Below, piece by piece: positions 1 to 9,133 of a stretch of 48,010 nt of DNA. The position numbers and the translations under genes are program-made. The notes under the pieces are model-generated. The model searched no databases and was not told where the DNA came from. It saw nothing but the letters and a program-made list of their open reading frames with translations. The stretch covers positions 1 to 48,010 of the forward strand of contig NZ_MINO01000027.1 in the NCBI RefSeq assembly GCF_001757355.1. Direction: 5' to 3'. Position 1 is the first letter of the stretch; every line of letters begins with the position of its first letter. The DNA comes from Sphingobium phenoxybenzoativorans (lineage in GTDB: Bacteria > Pseudomonadota > Alphaproteobacteria > Sphingomonadales > Sphingomonadaceae).

Positions 1-1
1 G

Positions 2-298
2 ATCGCGATGGCCTCGGGCGTCGGTCTTTACGGCGGAACGATGCTCGAGGCGGGCGTCGGCACGGCCGCCTCGGCGCAGCTTTTTGCGACCTTTCCCCGT
101 CTCGACTGGGGCACCGAGCTGTTCGGCCCGCTGCTGCTCACTGAGGAAATCCTCGCCGAGCCGCTTCGCTACGAGGATTTCTCGCTCGTGGTGCCCGAAG
201 GCCCGGGCCTGGGGGTCGCGCTCGACGAAGACAAGGTGGCCCGTTTCCGCCGGGACCGCACCAGCCCCGTCCTCCATGCGGTCACGGGAGGCCGCTGA
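2..298 (+). CDS. catB: Muconate cycloisomerase, C-terminal part (5' end outside window)
   Basis: Only the last 98 or so codons are inside the window; the frame is open from the first base. The visible part reads like the end of a muconate cycloisomerase of the enolase superfamily: a GGTMLEAGVGTAA stretch, then WGTELFGPLLLTEEIL and the closing PGLGVALDEDKVARFRRD, which are the usual C-terminal landmarks of CatB. The family converts cis,cis-muconate to muconolactone in the cytoplasm, the step after CatA. The stop codon overlaps the start of catC by one base (TGATG), so the two are translationally coupled. The catalytic lysines lie upstream and cannot be checked. Chloromuconate cycloisomerase is the main alternative, but the benzoate operon favours CatB. 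Confidence 0.9.
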   Translation: MAMASGVGLYGGTMLEAGVGTAASAQLFATFPRLDWGTELFGPLLLTEEILAEPLRYEDFSLVVPEGPGLGVALDEDKVARFRRDRTSPVLHAVTGGR

Positions 299-588
299 TG
301 CTGTTCCACGTCGAGATGGATGTCCGCATCCCCACCGATGCCGATCCGGCGCGCATCGACGCGCTCAAGGCGACCGAGAAGGCGCGCTGCCAGGAACTGA
401 TGGAAGCGGGCAAGTGGCGGCATATCTGGCGCCTCGCGGGACGCTACGCAAACGTCTCGATCTTCGATGTCGATAGCCCTGCCGAATTGCACGACCTGCT
501 GAGCATGTTGCCGCTTTTTCCCTTCATGGAGATCCGGGTGTCGCCGCTGTGTCGGCACCCCTCCTCCATCCGGGAGGATGATCGCTGA
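298..588 (+). CDS. catC: Muconolactone delta-isomerase
   Basis: A 96-residue protein, the usual size of CatC. It starts MLFHVEMDVRIPTD and contains the family run KATEKARCQELMEAGKWRHIWR followed by GRYANVSIFDV. The family forms a decamer and moves the double bond of muconolactone to give 3-oxoadipate enol-lactone, the substrate of PcaD further down the operon. The start overlaps the catB stop. The gap to catA is 58 bases and holds its own ribosome binding site. The C-terminal ten residues (HPSSIREDDR) are typical of the family in being variable. Confidence 0.95.
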   Translation: MLFHVEMDVRIPTDADPARIDALKATEKARCQELMEAGKWRHIWRLAGRYANVSIFDVDSPAELHDLLSMLPLFPFMEIRVSPLCRHPSSIREDDR

Positions 589-646
589 CCATTTGGTCCC
601 GGCAGGCGGACCCAAGAAACTCTTCCAAGTCGAGAGGATATTTGAA

Positions 647-1573
647 ATGACCCAGTTGACGCAATCTCCCGATATTCAGGGCTTCCTCGACCAGATCGCG
701 GGCGCCGACCATGCAAGCGCCGGCGACGAGCGGCTCAAGGCGATCGTCCGCAAGATCGTGTCCGACCTGTTCGAGACGATCGACCAGTTCGACGTGACCG
801 ACGACGAATTCTGGCATGCGCTCAACTTCATTGCCGGTGGCGCGCCGGAGTTCGGCCTGTGGGCGGCGGGCCTGGGCCTCGAGCATTTCCTCGATATCCG
901 CGCCGATCTCAAGGACCAGGCCGAGGGCATCACCCAAGGCACCCCGCGTACGATCGAAGGTCCGCTTTACGTGGCCGGCGCGCCGCTCCTCAAGGCCGAG
1001 GCGCGGCTGGACGACGGCAGCGATGACGGCGAGGTGCTGATCATGCACGGCCAGGTCCGCGATGTGGATGGAAAGCCCATCGCCAATGCAATTGTCGATG
1101 TGTGGCATGCCAACACCAAAGGCAATTATTCCTACTTCGACAAGACCCAGTCGGATTACAATCTGCGGCGCCGGATCGAGACCGACGCGGAGGGGCGTTA
1201 TCGCTTCCGCAGCGTCCTGCCCTCGGGCTACGCCGTGCCGGGCGGCAGCAATATCGAGAAGCTGCTAGCGTCCGTCGGCCGCCACGGCAATCGGCCCGCG
1301 CATGTTCACTTCTTCATCTCCGCGCACGGCTATCGCCATCTGACCACGCAGATCAACATCGAGGGCGATCCCTTTGTCCATGACGATTTCGCCTATGCGA
1401 CCAAGGACGAGCTGATCCCGCCGGTCATTCGCCATAGCGTCGCAAGCGATATCCATGCCGCCGGGCTCAACGCGCCTTATGCCGAGATCGCCTTCGACTT
1501 CGTGCTGAACCCGGCAGAGGAGCAGACGGACGAACAGGAATCGAGCCGCGCCCGCGCCCTGCAGGACGCCTGA
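647..1573 (+). CDS. catA: Catechol 1,2-dioxygenase (intradiol)
   Basis: A 308-residue intradiol dioxygenase that opens catechol to cis,cis-muconate with non-haem Fe(III). The expected iron ligands are visible: Tyr161 in KGNYSYF, Tyr195 in LPSGYAVP, and His219 and His221 in RPAHVHFF. The N-terminal 100 residues form the helical dimer-linker domain of the family. I chose ATG 647 rather than the upstream in-frame ATG 578 because GAGAGG at 632-637 is correctly spaced from 647 and because the residues upstream of MTQLTQ do not look like the family. It sits between catC and benA, directly linking benzoate dioxygenation to the muconate genes. A hydroxyquinol or chlorocatechol dioxygenase is less likely, given benABCD beside it. 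Confidence 0.95.
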   Translation: MTQLTQSPDIQGFLDQIAGADHASAGDERLKAIVRKIVSDLFETIDQFDVTDDEFWHALNFIAGGAPEFGLWAAGLGLEHFLDIRADLKDQAEGITQGTPRTIEGPLYVAGAPLLKAEARLDDGSDDGEVLIMHGQVRDVDGKPIANAIVDVWHANTKGNYSYFDKTQSDYNLRRRIETDAEGRYRFRSVLPSGYAVPGGSNIEKLLASVGRHGNRPAHVHFFISAHGYRHLTTQINIEGDPFVHDDFAYATKDELIPPVIRHSVASDIHAAGLNAPYAEIAFDFVLNPAEEQTDEQESSRARALQDA

Positions 1574-1603
1574 ACGCCGCAAAACGCAAACAGGAGAATG
1601 ATG

Positions 1604-2956
1604 ATGGGCACCACTTTGCTGGAGCGGCTCGATCAGGCCGTCGTCGAGGACAAGGAACGCGGCATCTACCGCTGCCGCCGCGACATCTTCACCGACGAAG
1701 CTCTGTTCGAGCTTGAGATGAAGCATATCTTCGAGGGCAACTGGGTCTATCTGGCGCATGAAAGCCAGATTCCCGAACCCAACGATTATTTCACCACCTC
1801 GATCGGCCGCCAGCCCATCGTCATCACCCGCGACAAGGGCGGCGAACTGCACGCTGTCATCAATGCCTGCGCGCATCGCGGTGCGATGCTCTGCCGGCGC
1901 AAGCATGGCAACAAGGGGAGTTTCACCTGCCCCTTTCACGGCTGGACGTTCAACAATGCCGGCAAGCTGCTCAAGGTGAAGGACGGGAAGACCGGCGAGT
2001 ATCCCGCCGGCTTCAACACCGACGGCTCGCACGATCTCAAGCGTATACGGTTCGAGAATTATCGGGGCTTCCTGTTCGGCAGCCTCAACCCCGATGTCCT
2101 CCCGCTGGAGGAGCATCTGGGCGGTGCGAAGGCCGTCATCGACCAGATCGTCGACCAGGCGCCGGACGGGCTGGAGGTTCTGCGCGGCAATTCTTCCTAC
2201 ATCTATGACGGCAACTGGAAGCTCCAGATGGAGAATGGGGCTGACGGCTATCACGTCAGCTCGGTCCACTGGAACTACGCGGCGACCATGGGCCACCGCA
2301 ATTACGAAGCGGACGGCACGCGCACCGTCGATGCTAATGGCTGGTCAAAGAGCGTCGGCGGCGTCTACAGCTTCGAGAACGGCCATATCCTGCTTTGGAC
2401 CAATCTGCTCAATCCGGAGGTCCGCCCCGTCTTCGCCCATCGCGAGGAACTGACGGCACGGCTGGGCGCGGAGCGGGCCGGCTTCATCGTCGGACAGACG
2501 CGCAACCTCGGCGTCTATCCGAACGTCTATCTGATGGACCAGTTCTCGACGCAGATCCGTGTCGTCCGCCCGATCAGCGTCGATCAGACGGAGATCACCA
2601 TCTACTGCTTCGGGCCCAAGGGGGAGAGCAGCACGGAGCGCGCCCTGCGCATCCGCCAATATGAGGACTTCTTCAACGTCAGCGGCATGGGCACGCCGGA
2701 CGATCTGGAAGAGTTCCGCGCCTGCCAGACCGCCTACCAGGCCGCCGACGGGGTGTGGAACGATCTGAGTCGCGGCGCGCTGCGCTGGATCGACGGGCCG
2801 GACGACAATGCCAGGGCAATCGGACTCGAACCGATCCTCAGCGGCGAGCGCAGCGAGGATGAAGGGCTGTTCGTGCGCCAGCACGAATATTGGGCGGAGA
2901 CGCTCAAGACGGCGCTTCTCCACGAGAACGCGCCGGTGCTGGAGGCAGCTGAATGA
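1604..2956 (+). CDS. benA: Benzoate 1,2-dioxygenase, large (alpha) subunit
   Basis: A 450-residue Rieske oxygenase alpha subunit. The Rieske ligands are Cys89, His91, Cys109 and His112 (CAHRG ... CPFHGW). The mononuclear iron site shows Asp214, His217 and His222 in [15 protein letters not shown]. The N-terminal run [15 protein letters not shown] is characteristic of BenA/XylX. It dihydroxylates benzoate to the cis-1,2-diol carboxylate together with BenB and BenC. There are three consecutive in-frame ATGs (1598, 1601, 1604); AGGAGA at 1592-1597 is best spaced from 1604, so that start is used. The stop overlaps benB by four bases. A toluate or anthranilate dioxygenase is possible from the sequence alone; catA and benD in the operon favour benzoate. 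Confidence 0.93.
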   Translation: MGTTLLERLDQAVVEDKERGIYRCRRDIFTDEALFELEMKHIFEGNWVYLAHESQIPEPNDYFTTSIGRQPIVITRDKGGELHAVINACAHRGAMLCRRKHGNKGSFTCPFHGWTFNNAGKLLKVKDGKTGEYPAGFNTDGSHDLKRIRFENYRGFLFGSLNPDVLPLEEHLGGAKAVIDQIVDQAPDGLEVLRGNSSYIYDGNWKLQMENGADGYHVSSVHWNYAATMGHRNYEADGTRTVDANGWSKSVGGVYSFENGHILLWTNLLNPEVRPVFAHREELTARLGAERAGFIVGQTRNLGVYPNVYLMDQFSTQIRVVRPISVDQTEITIYCFGPKGESSTERALRIRQYEDFFNVSGMGTPDDLEEFRACQTAYQAADGVWNDLSRGALRWIDGPDDNARAIGLEPILSGERSEDEGLFVRQHEYWAETLKTALLHENAPVLEAAE

Positions 2957-3477
2957 GCACCCTCCTCGCCCCCGAGCCGACCCGCGCGTCCGGCCTCGAT
3001 CGCCAAAGCGTGGTTGATTTCCTCTACCGCGAGGCGCGGCTGCTCGATGACCGTCAATGGGACGAATGGCTCGATTGCTATTCGCCCAAGGCAGAATATT
3101 GGATGCCCGCCTGGGATGACGACGATCAGCTGGTCGAAGATCCCCACAAGCATATCTCGCTGATCTACTATCCCAACCGCGAGGGTCTCGAGGACAGGGT
3201 TTTCCGCATCAAGACCGAGCGCTCGGGTGCTTCCACACCCGAGCCGCGCACCAGCCACTTCATCGGGAATATCGAGATCCTGCAGGAGCGCGACGGCGAA
3301 CTGGACCTGCGCTTCAACTGGAACACGCTGAGCCATCGCTACAAGGTGACCGACAGCTTTTTCGGCACCTCTTTCTACACGCTCGATACCACCGGCGCGG
3401 AACCCGTCATCCTGCGCAAGAAAGTGGTCCTGAAGAACGATTATATCCACCAGGTCATCGACGTCTATCACATCTGA
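2953..3477 (+). CDS. benB: Benzoate 1,2-dioxygenase, small (beta) subunit
   Basis: A 174-residue ring-hydroxylating dioxygenase beta subunit, a structural partner of BenA in an alpha3beta3 hexamer with no metal site of its own. Family landmarks are [21 protein letters not shown] near the start, the [20 protein letters not shown] run, and the C-terminal [22 protein letters not shown]. It starts inside the benA stop (ATGA at 2953-2956), consistent with translational coupling and equimolar production. benC follows after 24 bases. Confidence 0.93.
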   Translation: MSTLLAPEPTRASGLDRQSVVDFLYREARLLDDRQWDEWLDCYSPKAEYWMPAWDDDDQLVEDPHKHISLIYYPNREGLEDRVFRIKTERSGASTPEPRTSHFIGNIEILQERDGELDLRFNWNTLSHRYKVTDSFFGTSFYTLDTTGAEPVILRKKVVLKNDYIHQVIDVYHI

Positions 3478-3501
3478 CGCTGGCCTGCCGGAGAGGACAG
3501 A

Positions 3502-4521
3502 ATGAGTTATCGTATTGCTTTTAACTTCGAGGACGGCGTCACCCGTTTCATCGACTGCAACGCGGGCGAGAAGGTATTGGACGCCGCCTATCGCCAGAAG
3601 GTCAATCTGCCCATGGATTGCTCCGACGGCGTGTGCGGCACCTGCAAGTGTCGCTGTGAACAGGGCGACTATGACCTCGGCGACGACTATGTCGAGGACG
3701 CGCTGACCGCCGAGGAGGCTGAAGAGGGCCTCGTCCTCACCTGCCAGATGGTGCCATCCTCCGATTGCGTGATCGACGTGCCGGTGCCTTCCACCGCCTG
3801 CAAGCTCGTTCCCACCGAGCACGGCGCGCAGGTGAGCGCGGTCGAACTGGTCTCCGACAGCACGATCGTCCTCAAGCTCCGGCTCGACAAGCCGGAAGCG
3901 CTCGACTTTTTGCCCGGCCAATATGTGAATATCACCGTGCCGGGCACGGATCAGCACCGTTCCTATTCCTTCAGCTCGAAACCCGGTGCAGCCGAAGCCA
4001 GCTTCCTGATCCGCAACATTCCTGGTGGGCTGATGAGCGGCTGGCTTGCGACCGAGGCCCAGCCGGACGCGCGGATCAGCTTCGTTGGTCCCAACGGCAG
4101 CTTTTTCCTGCGTGCGGGGACGCGGCCCCTGCTGATGCTGGCGGGCGGCACGGGCCTTGCGCCCTTGCTGTCCATGCTCGAGGTCCTTGCGGACGAGGGT
4201 ACCGACCAGCCCGTCCATCTGGTTTATGGCGTGTCGAAGGTTGCCGACCTCGTCGAGATCGAACGCCTCGACGCGCTGAAGGACAGGCTCGCAACCTTTA
4301 CCTACGTGACATGCGTCAGCCAAGATGTCGAACACCCGCGCAAGGGGCACGTGACCGACCATATCGAGGACGAAGCGCTCCACGCGGGCGACTGCGATGT
4401 CTATCTCTGCGGGCCGCCGGCCATGGTCGAGAGCGTGCGGCAACTCCTGCGTGACCGCGGCGTGACGCCGGCAGGCTTCTATTATGAGAAGTTCGCCCCG
4501 ACCGAACTGGTGACGGCATGA
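3502..4521 (+). CDS. benC: Benzoate 1,2-dioxygenase electron-transfer component (ferredoxin-NADH reductase)
   Basis: A 339-residue reductase passing electrons from NADH through FAD and a plant-type [2Fe-2S] cluster to the Rieske centre of BenA. The N-terminal ferredoxin domain has Cys40, Cys45, Cys48 and Cys81. The FAD-binding domain is near residue 150 (HRSYSFSS), and the NAD-binding domain has GGTGLAPLLSML and ends with CGPPAMV ... FYYEKF. This single-polypeptide layout is that of BenC/XylZ class IB systems. The 3' end overlaps benD by four bases. An upstream GGAGAGGAC gives a good ribosome binding site. Confidence 0.95.
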   Translation: MSYRIAFNFEDGVTRFIDCNAGEKVLDAAYRQKVNLPMDCSDGVCGTCKCRCEQGDYDLGDDYVEDALTAEEAEEGLVLTCQMVPSSDCVIDVPVPSTACKLVPTEHGAQVSAVELVSDSTIVLKLRLDKPEALDFLPGQYVNITVPGTDQHRSYSFSSKPGAAEASFLIRNIPGGLMSGWLATEAQPDARISFVGPNGSFFLRAGTRPLLMLAGGTGLAPLLSMLEVLADEGTDQPVHLVYGVSKVADLVEIERLDALKDRLATFTYVTCVSQDVEHPRKGHVTDHIEDEALHAGDCDVYLCGPPAMVESVRQLLRDRGVTPAGFYYEKFAPTELVTA

Positions 4522-5294
4522 TCTTCCCGGATCGTTTTTCGGGCAAGGTGCTGGTCGTCACCGGTGCTGCCCAGGGTATCGGGCGCGTGGTGGCGGAGCG
4601 CGCCGCGGCTGAAGGGGGCCAGGTGCTGTTCGTCGACCGGGCGAGCTTCGTGACCGAGGTCGCCGATGGCGCAACCGGAGAAACGGCAGGCCATGTATGC
4701 GATCTGGAAACTTATGACGGCGCAGCATCCGCCCTCGCCGCCGCCGTCGATCGGTTTGGCGGGATCGATATCCTCATCAACGGGGTGGGCGGCGCGATCC
4801 GGATGCGGCCCTTCGCCGAATTCGAGCCTGACCAGATCGAGGCCGAGATCCGCCGTTCGCTGATGCCGACACTGTGGTGCTGCCATGCCGTCCTGCCGCA
4901 CCTCCTGGCGCGAGGCGGCGGCACGATCGTCAATATATCCTCCAATGCGACACGCGGCATTCACCGTGTGCCCTATTCCGCAGCCAAGGGCGGCGTGAAC
5001 GCGCTCACGCAAAGCCTGGCCATGGAATATGCCGCGCACAATATTCGCGTCGTCGCAGCGGCGCCGGGCGGCACGCAGGCCCCGCCCCGCCGGGTTGCCC
5101 GCAACCCGGATGGCGATAGCGCCGACGAGCAGCGGTGGATGGCCGAGGCGGTTCGCCAGGTCACCGATTCTACCTTCTTCAAGCGCTACGGCACGATCGA
5201 CGAACAGGTCGGACCGATCCTGTTCCTCGCTTCGGACGAAGCATCCTATATCACCGGATCGGTCCTTCCCGTCGCCGGTGGCGATCTCGGATAG
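4518..5294 (+). CDS. benD: cis-1,2-dihydroxybenzoate (benzoate diol) dehydrogenase
   Basis: A 258-residue short-chain dehydrogenase. The NAD-binding motif TGAAQGIG is at residues 15-22, the NNAG-equivalent reads NGVGG near 88, and the catalytic Ser141/142, Tyr153 and Lys157 (YSAAK) are present. BenD rearomatises the diol made by BenABC to catechol with loss of CO2 and formation of NADH. Its identity rests mainly on its place: directly after benC with a four-base overlap, upstream of the 3-oxoadipate genes. The C-terminus [14 protein letters not shown] is typical of classical SDRs. The next gene starts eight bases after the stop. Confidence 0.9.
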   Translation: MIFPDRFSGKVLVVTGAAQGIGRVVAERAAAEGGQVLFVDRASFVTEVADGATGETAGHVCDLETYDGAASALAAAVDRFGGIDILINGVGGAIRMRPFAEFEPDQIEAEIRRSLMPTLWCCHAVLPHLLARGGGTIVNISSNATRGIHRVPYSAAKGGVNALTQSLAMEYAAHNIRVVAAAPGGTQAPPRRVARNPDGDSADEQRWMAEAVRQVTDSTFFKRYGTIDEQVGPILFLASDEASYITGSVLPVAGGDLG

Positions 5295-5302
5295 GGCACA
5301 TC

Positions 5303-6031
5303 ATGGCAAACAAGATATATGCAGACCCGGCGTCCGCGCTCGCGGACGTGCTGTTCGACGGCATGACGATCATGTCGGGCGGCTTCGGCCTTTCGGGCAA
5401 TCCGGAAAGCCTGATCCCCGAGATCCGCAAGGCGGGCGTGAAGGATCTTACGGTCATCTCCAACAACGCCGGCGCCGACGGGTTCGGCCTGTGGATGCTG
5501 CTGGAAAGCCGACAGGTGAAGAAAATGATCTCCTCCTATGTCGGCGAGAACAAGCTGTTCGAGCAGCAATATCTCTCTGGCGAGCTCGATCTGGAGCTGA
5601 ACCCGCAGGGGACGCTGGCCGAGCGCATCCGCGCCGGCGGCGCGGGCATACCCGCCTTCTACACCAAGACCGGCGTCGGCACGGTCGTCGCCGAGGGCAA
5701 GCCGGTCGATATCTTCGAGGGCGAGGAATATGTGCGCGAGACCTGGCTGCGCGCAGATCTCGCCATCATCAAGGCGTGGCGCGCCGATCAGGCGGGCAAC
5801 CTCATGTTTCGCAAGACCGCGCGCAATTTCAACCCGAACATGGCGACCGCCGGCAAGATCACGGTGGTCGAGGTCGAGGAGATCGTCGAGGCGGGCACGT
5901 TCGACCCGGACTGCATCCATACCCCCGGCATCTATGTCGATCGCATCGTCAAGAGCACGATCAACGAGAAGCGCATCGAGAAACTGACCACGCGCCCCCG
6001 TGAGGCGACAAAGGGGGAGACCGTCGCATGA
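5303..6031 (+). CDS. pcaI: 3-oxoadipate CoA-transferase subunit A
   Basis: A 242-residue type I CoA-transferase alpha subunit. The start [38 protein letters not shown] is the classical opening of this family, and the glycine-rich GGFGLSGNP loop lies near residue 30. With the next gene it moves CoA from succinyl-CoA to 3-oxoadipate. The reading frame extends further upstream, but ATG 5303 is where family similarity begins and it lies just after the benD stop. The 3' end overlaps pcaJ by four bases. catI is an equally valid symbol in a catechol operon; an acetoacetate transferase is unlikely in this context. Confidence 0.9.
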   Translation: MANKIYADPASALADVLFDGMTIMSGGFGLSGNPESLIPEIRKAGVKDLTVISNNAGADGFGLWMLLESRQVKKMISSYVGENKLFEQQYLSGELDLELNPQGTLAERIRAGGAGIPAFYTKTGVGTVVAEGKPVDIFEGEEYVRETWLRADLAIIKAWRADQAGNLMFRKTARNFNPNMATAGKITVVEVEEIVEAGTFDPDCIHTPGIYVDRIVKSTINEKRIEKLTTRPREATKGETVA

Positions 6032-6687
6032 GCTGGACCCGCGACGAGATGGCCGCGCGCGCCGCACAGGAGTTGCGCGATGGCTATTATGTGAACCTCG
6101 GCATCGGCATCCCCACGCTGGTCGCGAACCATGTCCCGGCGGGCGTGAACGTGACGCTCCAGAGCGAGAACGGCATGCTCGGCATCGGCCCTTTCCCCTA
6201 TGAGGGCGAGGCCGATCCGGATCTCATCAACGCCGGCAAGCAGACCATCACTGCCCTGCCGACCTCCAGCTTCTTCTCGTCGGCCGACAGCTTCGCGATG
6301 ATCCGCGGCGGCCATATCGACATGGCCGTGCTCGGCGCCATGGAAGTGGCGGCGAACGGCGACCTCGCCAATTGGACCATCCCCGGCAAGATGGTGAAGG
6401 GCATGGGCGGCGCCATGGACCTGGTCGCCGGCGTCAAGCGCGTCGTAGTGGTGATGGACCATGCCAACAAGGCGGGCGAGCCCAAAATCCTGACCGCATG
6501 CACCCTGCCGCTCACCGGCAAGGCCGTGGTCGACCTGATTATCACGGACCTCGCCGTCATCGCCTGCGACAGGAAAGCCGGTGGGCTCCGTCTCGTCGAG
6601 CTGGCGCCCGGCGTCACGCTGGACGAGGTGAAGGCAAAGACCGGCGCTTCGCTCGACACCAGCGCCTTAGACAGGCAAGCCGCGTGA
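6028..6687 (+). CDS. pcaJ: 3-oxoadipate CoA-transferase subunit B
   Basis: A 219-residue beta subunit of the type I CoA-transferase. The catalytic glutamate that forms the acyl-anhydride and CoA-thioester intermediates is Glu47 in [10 protein letters not shown]. The [16 protein letters not shown] run and the later [18 protein letters not shown] are family signatures. It overlaps pcaI by four bases and pcaF by one base, so pcaI, pcaJ and pcaF form a coupled trio that ends the 3-oxoadipate pathway. Confidence 0.92.
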   Translation: MSWTRDEMAARAAQELRDGYYVNLGIGIPTLVANHVPAGVNVTLQSENGMLGIGPFPYEGEADPDLINAGKQTITALPTSSFFSSADSFAMIRGGHIDMAVLGAMEVAANGDLANWTIPGKMVKGMGGAMDLVAGVKRVVVVMDHANKAGEPKILTACTLPLTGKAVVDLIITDLAVIACDRKAGGLRLVELAPGVTLDEVKAKTGASLDTSALDRQAA

Positions 6688-7889
6688 TGGCCGAGGCCTT
6701 CCTCTGCGATGCGATCCGCACGCCGATCGGCCGCTTCGGCGGCACGCTGGCCGCCGTCCGCGCCGACGATCTCGCCGCGATCCCGATCAAGGCGCTGGCC
6801 GAGCGCAACGCGCATGTCGACTGGCAGGCGGTGGACGATGTGATCCTCGGCTGCGCCAACCAGGCGGGTGAGGACAATCGCAATGTCGCGCGCATGGCGA
6901 CCCTGCTCGCCGGACTGCCCAAGGAGATCTCCGGTTCTACCGTCAACCGGCTCTGCGGCTCGGGGCTGGACGCGGTAGGGCTGGCTGCGCGCGCGATCCG
7001 CTCGGGCGACGCGCAATTGATGATCGCGGGCGGCGTCGAGAGCATGAGCCGGGCGCCCTATGTGATGGGCAAGGCCGACACCGCCTTCTCGCGCGGCCAG
7101 AAGATCGAGGACACCACGATCGGCTGGCGCTTCGTCAACCCGGCGATGAAGGCCGCCTATGGCGTCGATTCGATGCCCGAGACGGGCGAGAATGTCGCGC
7201 AGGAATGGGGCGTCAGTCGAGAGGATCAGGATGCTTTCGCGGTCCGCAGCCAGGAGAAGGCCGCCGCCGCGCAGGCCAATGGCCGGCTCGCCGCCGAGAT
7301 CGTGCCCGTCACCATCCCGCAGAAGAAGGGCGACGCCATCGTCTTCGCTCACGACGAGCATCCCCGCACGACGACGCTTGAGGCATTGGCGAAGCTCAAA
7401 CCCGTCGTCCGCCCCGACGGCACGGTGACGGCGGGCAACGCCTCGGGCGTCAACGACGGCGCCGCCGCGCTGCTGATCGCGTCGGAGGCGGCGGCGAAGG
7501 CGAACGGCCTCACGCCCCGCGCGCGCATCGTGGCGATGGCAGCGGCGGGCGTGGCGCCGCGCGTGATGGGCGTCGGCCCGGTGCCCGCCGCGCGCAAGCT
7601 GCTCGCGCTGGGCGGGCTCACCATGGACCAGCTCGACGTGATCGAGCTGAACGAAGCCTTCGCCAGCCAGGCCATCGCCGTGCTGCGCGATCTCGGCCTT
7701 CAGCCCGACGACGAGCGCGTCAACCGCAACGGCGGCGCCATTGCGCTGGGCCATCCGCTCGGCATGTCAGGGGCGCGCATCGCGCTCACCGCCGCCGAGG
7801 AGTTGCACCGCACCGGCGGCCGCTATGCTATGGCCTTCATGTGCATCGGCGTGGGCCAGGGCATCGCCCTGCTGCTGGAGCGGGTGTGA
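6687..7889 (+). CDS. pcaF: 3-oxoadipyl-CoA thiolase of the benzoate operon
   Basis: A 400-residue thiolase cleaving 3-oxoadipyl-CoA to succinyl-CoA and acetyl-CoA. The acylated cysteine is Cys90 (NRLCGSG), with His356 (GHPLG) and Cys386 (CIGVGQG) completing the active site. The opening DAIRTPIGRFGGTLA and the [22 protein letters not shown] run are typical of PcaF/PaaJ thiolases rather than biosynthetic acetoacetyl-CoA thiolases. Start ATG 6687 overlaps the pcaJ stop by one base, and the stop overlaps pcaD by one base. A paralogue of identical length (paaJ) lies on the other strand near 30 kb. Confidence 0.93.
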   Translation: MAEAFLCDAIRTPIGRFGGTLAAVRADDLAAIPIKALAERNAHVDWQAVDDVILGCANQAGEDNRNVARMATLLAGLPKEISGSTVNRLCGSGLDAVGLAARAIRSGDAQLMIAGGVESMSRAPYVMGKADTAFSRGQKIEDTTIGWRFVNPAMKAAYGVDSMPETGENVAQEWGVSREDQDAFAVRSQEKAAAAQANGRLAAEIVPVTIPQKKGDAIVFAHDEHPRTTTLEALAKLKPVVRPDGTVTAGNASGVNDGAAALLIASEAAAKANGLTPRARIVAMAAAGVAPRVMGVGPVPAARKLLALGGLTMDQLDVIELNEAFASQAIAVLRDLGLQPDDERVNRNGGAIALGHPLGMSGARIALTAAEELHRTGGRYAMAFMCIGVGQGIALLLERV

Positions 7890-8674
7890 TGAGCGATTTC
7901 ATCACTGCCGGCGATGGGTGCCGCATCGCCTACCGGCTCGAGGGCCCGGAGGCCGCACCGGTCCTGCTTCTGTCCAACTCGCTCGGCACCGCCATGGAGA
8001 TGTGGGCGCCGCAGATACCGGCGCTCGCACGGTCCTTCCGTGTCCTGCGCTACGACAGCCGCGGCCACGGCCAGTCCGATGCGCCGGCCGGCGCCTATTC
8101 GATGGACCGGCTCGGCCGTGACGTGATCGAAATGCTCGATGCGCTTTCCGTTTCGAAAGTCCTCTTCTGCGGGCTGTCGAAGGGCGGCATGGTCGGCCAG
8201 TGGCTCGGAATTCGCGCGCCCGAACGGCTCGAGCGCCTCGTGCTGGCCAACACCTCGCCCTTCATGGGGCCGCCTTCGTCGTGGGACAGCCGGATCGCGG
8301 CCGTGCACCAGGGCGGCCTGGCAGCGCTCGTCGACGCGGTGCTGGACCGCTGGTTCACGCCCGCCTTCCTCGCGACGCCCAAGGAGCAGATCGCGCCGGT
8401 GCGCGCCATGCTCACCGCCACCGATCCCGGGGGCTATGCGGGCTGCTGTGCCGCCATTCGCGACATGGACATGCGTCCGATACTCGGCCTGATCGCCACG
8501 CCGACGCTCGTAATTGGCGGCTCCGAGGATCCGGCGACGCCCCCGCCCCATTCGGAGCTGCTGGCGCGCGCCATTCCGGGCGCACGCCTTGAGATGCTGC
8601 CGGCCGCCCATCTTTCCAATGTCGAGCAAGCGGAGGCTTTCACCGCCGCCGTCCTCGACCATTTCGCTGCGTAA
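7889..8674 (+). CDS. pcaD: 3-oxoadipate enol-lactonase (alpha/beta hydrolase)
   Basis: A 261-residue alpha/beta hydrolase that opens 3-oxoadipate enol-lactone to 3-oxoadipate. The catalytic triad is visible: Ser97 in the nucleophile elbow CGLSKGG, Asp214 in GGSEDPATPP and His241 in AAHLSN. The LRYDSRGHGQSDAP segment and the C-terminal HLSNVEQ are characteristic of PcaD. The elbow has Lys where many relatives have Met or Leu; this is a conservative place to vary. ATG 7889 is preferred over an upstream in-frame start because it overlaps the pcaF stop by one base (TGATG). It supplies the substrate used by PcaIJ encoded earlier in the operon. Confidence 0.92.
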   Translation: MSDFITAGDGCRIAYRLEGPEAAPVLLLSNSLGTAMEMWAPQIPALARSFRVLRYDSRGHGQSDAPAGAYSMDRLGRDVIEMLDALSVSKVLFCGLSKGGMVGQWLGIRAPERLERLVLANTSPFMGPPSSWDSRIAAVHQGGLAALVDAVLDRWFTPAFLATPKEQIAPVRAMLTATDPGGYAGCCAAIRDMDMRPILGLIATPTLVIGGSEDPATPPPHSELLARAIPGARLEMLPAAHLSNVEQAEAFTAAVLDHFAA

Positions 8675-8688
8675 AAAAGGGCATGAAA

Positions 8689-8922
8689 ATGTCGATTCTC
8701 CTGGAGGACGCCCACCTCGACGGAAGGCTGTTCGACGGCGCCTGGCAGAAGGCCGCCGCGTCCTATCAAGTGATCGAGCCCGCGACCGGCAACGCGCTTG
8801 GTCGCGCGGGACAGGCGGACGCGGCGCTCATCGGCGTGACGGCTGCGTCGGCGCTTCAGGTAATGGCACAGCGATCGGCGGTCCTGCAAATCGGGAAGAA
8901 TTCACACATTGGCAGTGGGTGA
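8689..8922 (+). pseudogene. 5' fragment of a benzaldehyde-type aldehyde dehydrogenase
   Basis: The first 55 to 60 codons read like the N-terminus of an NAD-dependent aldehyde dehydrogenase of the benzaldehyde dehydrogenase (XylC) kind: a short LFDG-W start, then YQVIEPATGNALGRAGQADAA. Family members are about 480 to 490 residues, so over 85 per cent is missing. After about base 8860 the sequence stops resembling a dehydrogenase and the frame closes at 8922. AAGGG at 8677-8681 fits ATG 8689. It follows pcaD after 14 bases and would have been the last gene of the benzoate operon. The assignment to the benzaldehyde group is from resemblance and context only; that it is a truncated aldehyde dehydrogenase is firmer. 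Confidence 0.65.
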
Positions 8923-9133
8923 CGATCAAGAATGCCCCTCCAGCCTCTCCATTCTGAGCCCAGGTCCGGAACACCTCTTCCAACTCCATAACGATCCGGC
9001 TGAGGGCCGAGCCAGCCGCTAGTCAAAAGGTCCTCAGTAGCGAGGTTTGGCCGAGGCAGCGTCCCAATCAGGTGGCCTGATCGAGCCGCCAACCATTCAG
9101 AGCAGACAACAAAAAGCAATCAGGAGCCTGTCA
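8862..9133. other. Junction region between broken aldehyde dehydrogenase and GMC oxidoreductase
   Basis: No gene can be recognised here. The base composition drops from the GC-rich benzoate operon to a more mixed sequence with runs such as AACAAAAAGCAATCAGGAG just before the next gene. There is no clear inverted repeat, target duplication or transposase at either side, so the event that cut the aldehyde dehydrogenase cannot be named. The last 15 bases hold the AGGAG ribosome binding site (9122-9126) of the following gene. Confidence 0.4.

Noticed and set aside
2734..4443. A minus-strand open frame of about 570 codons opposite benB and benC
   Set aside because: Antisense of three well-supported genes, low-complexity composition, no recognisable domain.
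6198..7754. A minus-strand open frame of about 518 codons opposite pcaJ and pcaF
   Set aside because: Same reasoning: mirror of GC3-rich coding sequence, no start signal or family match.
8856..9119. An 87-codon minus-strand frame across the junction behind the broken aldehyde dehydrogenase
   Set aside because: No family recognised and no ribosome binding site; listed only as part of the junction region.
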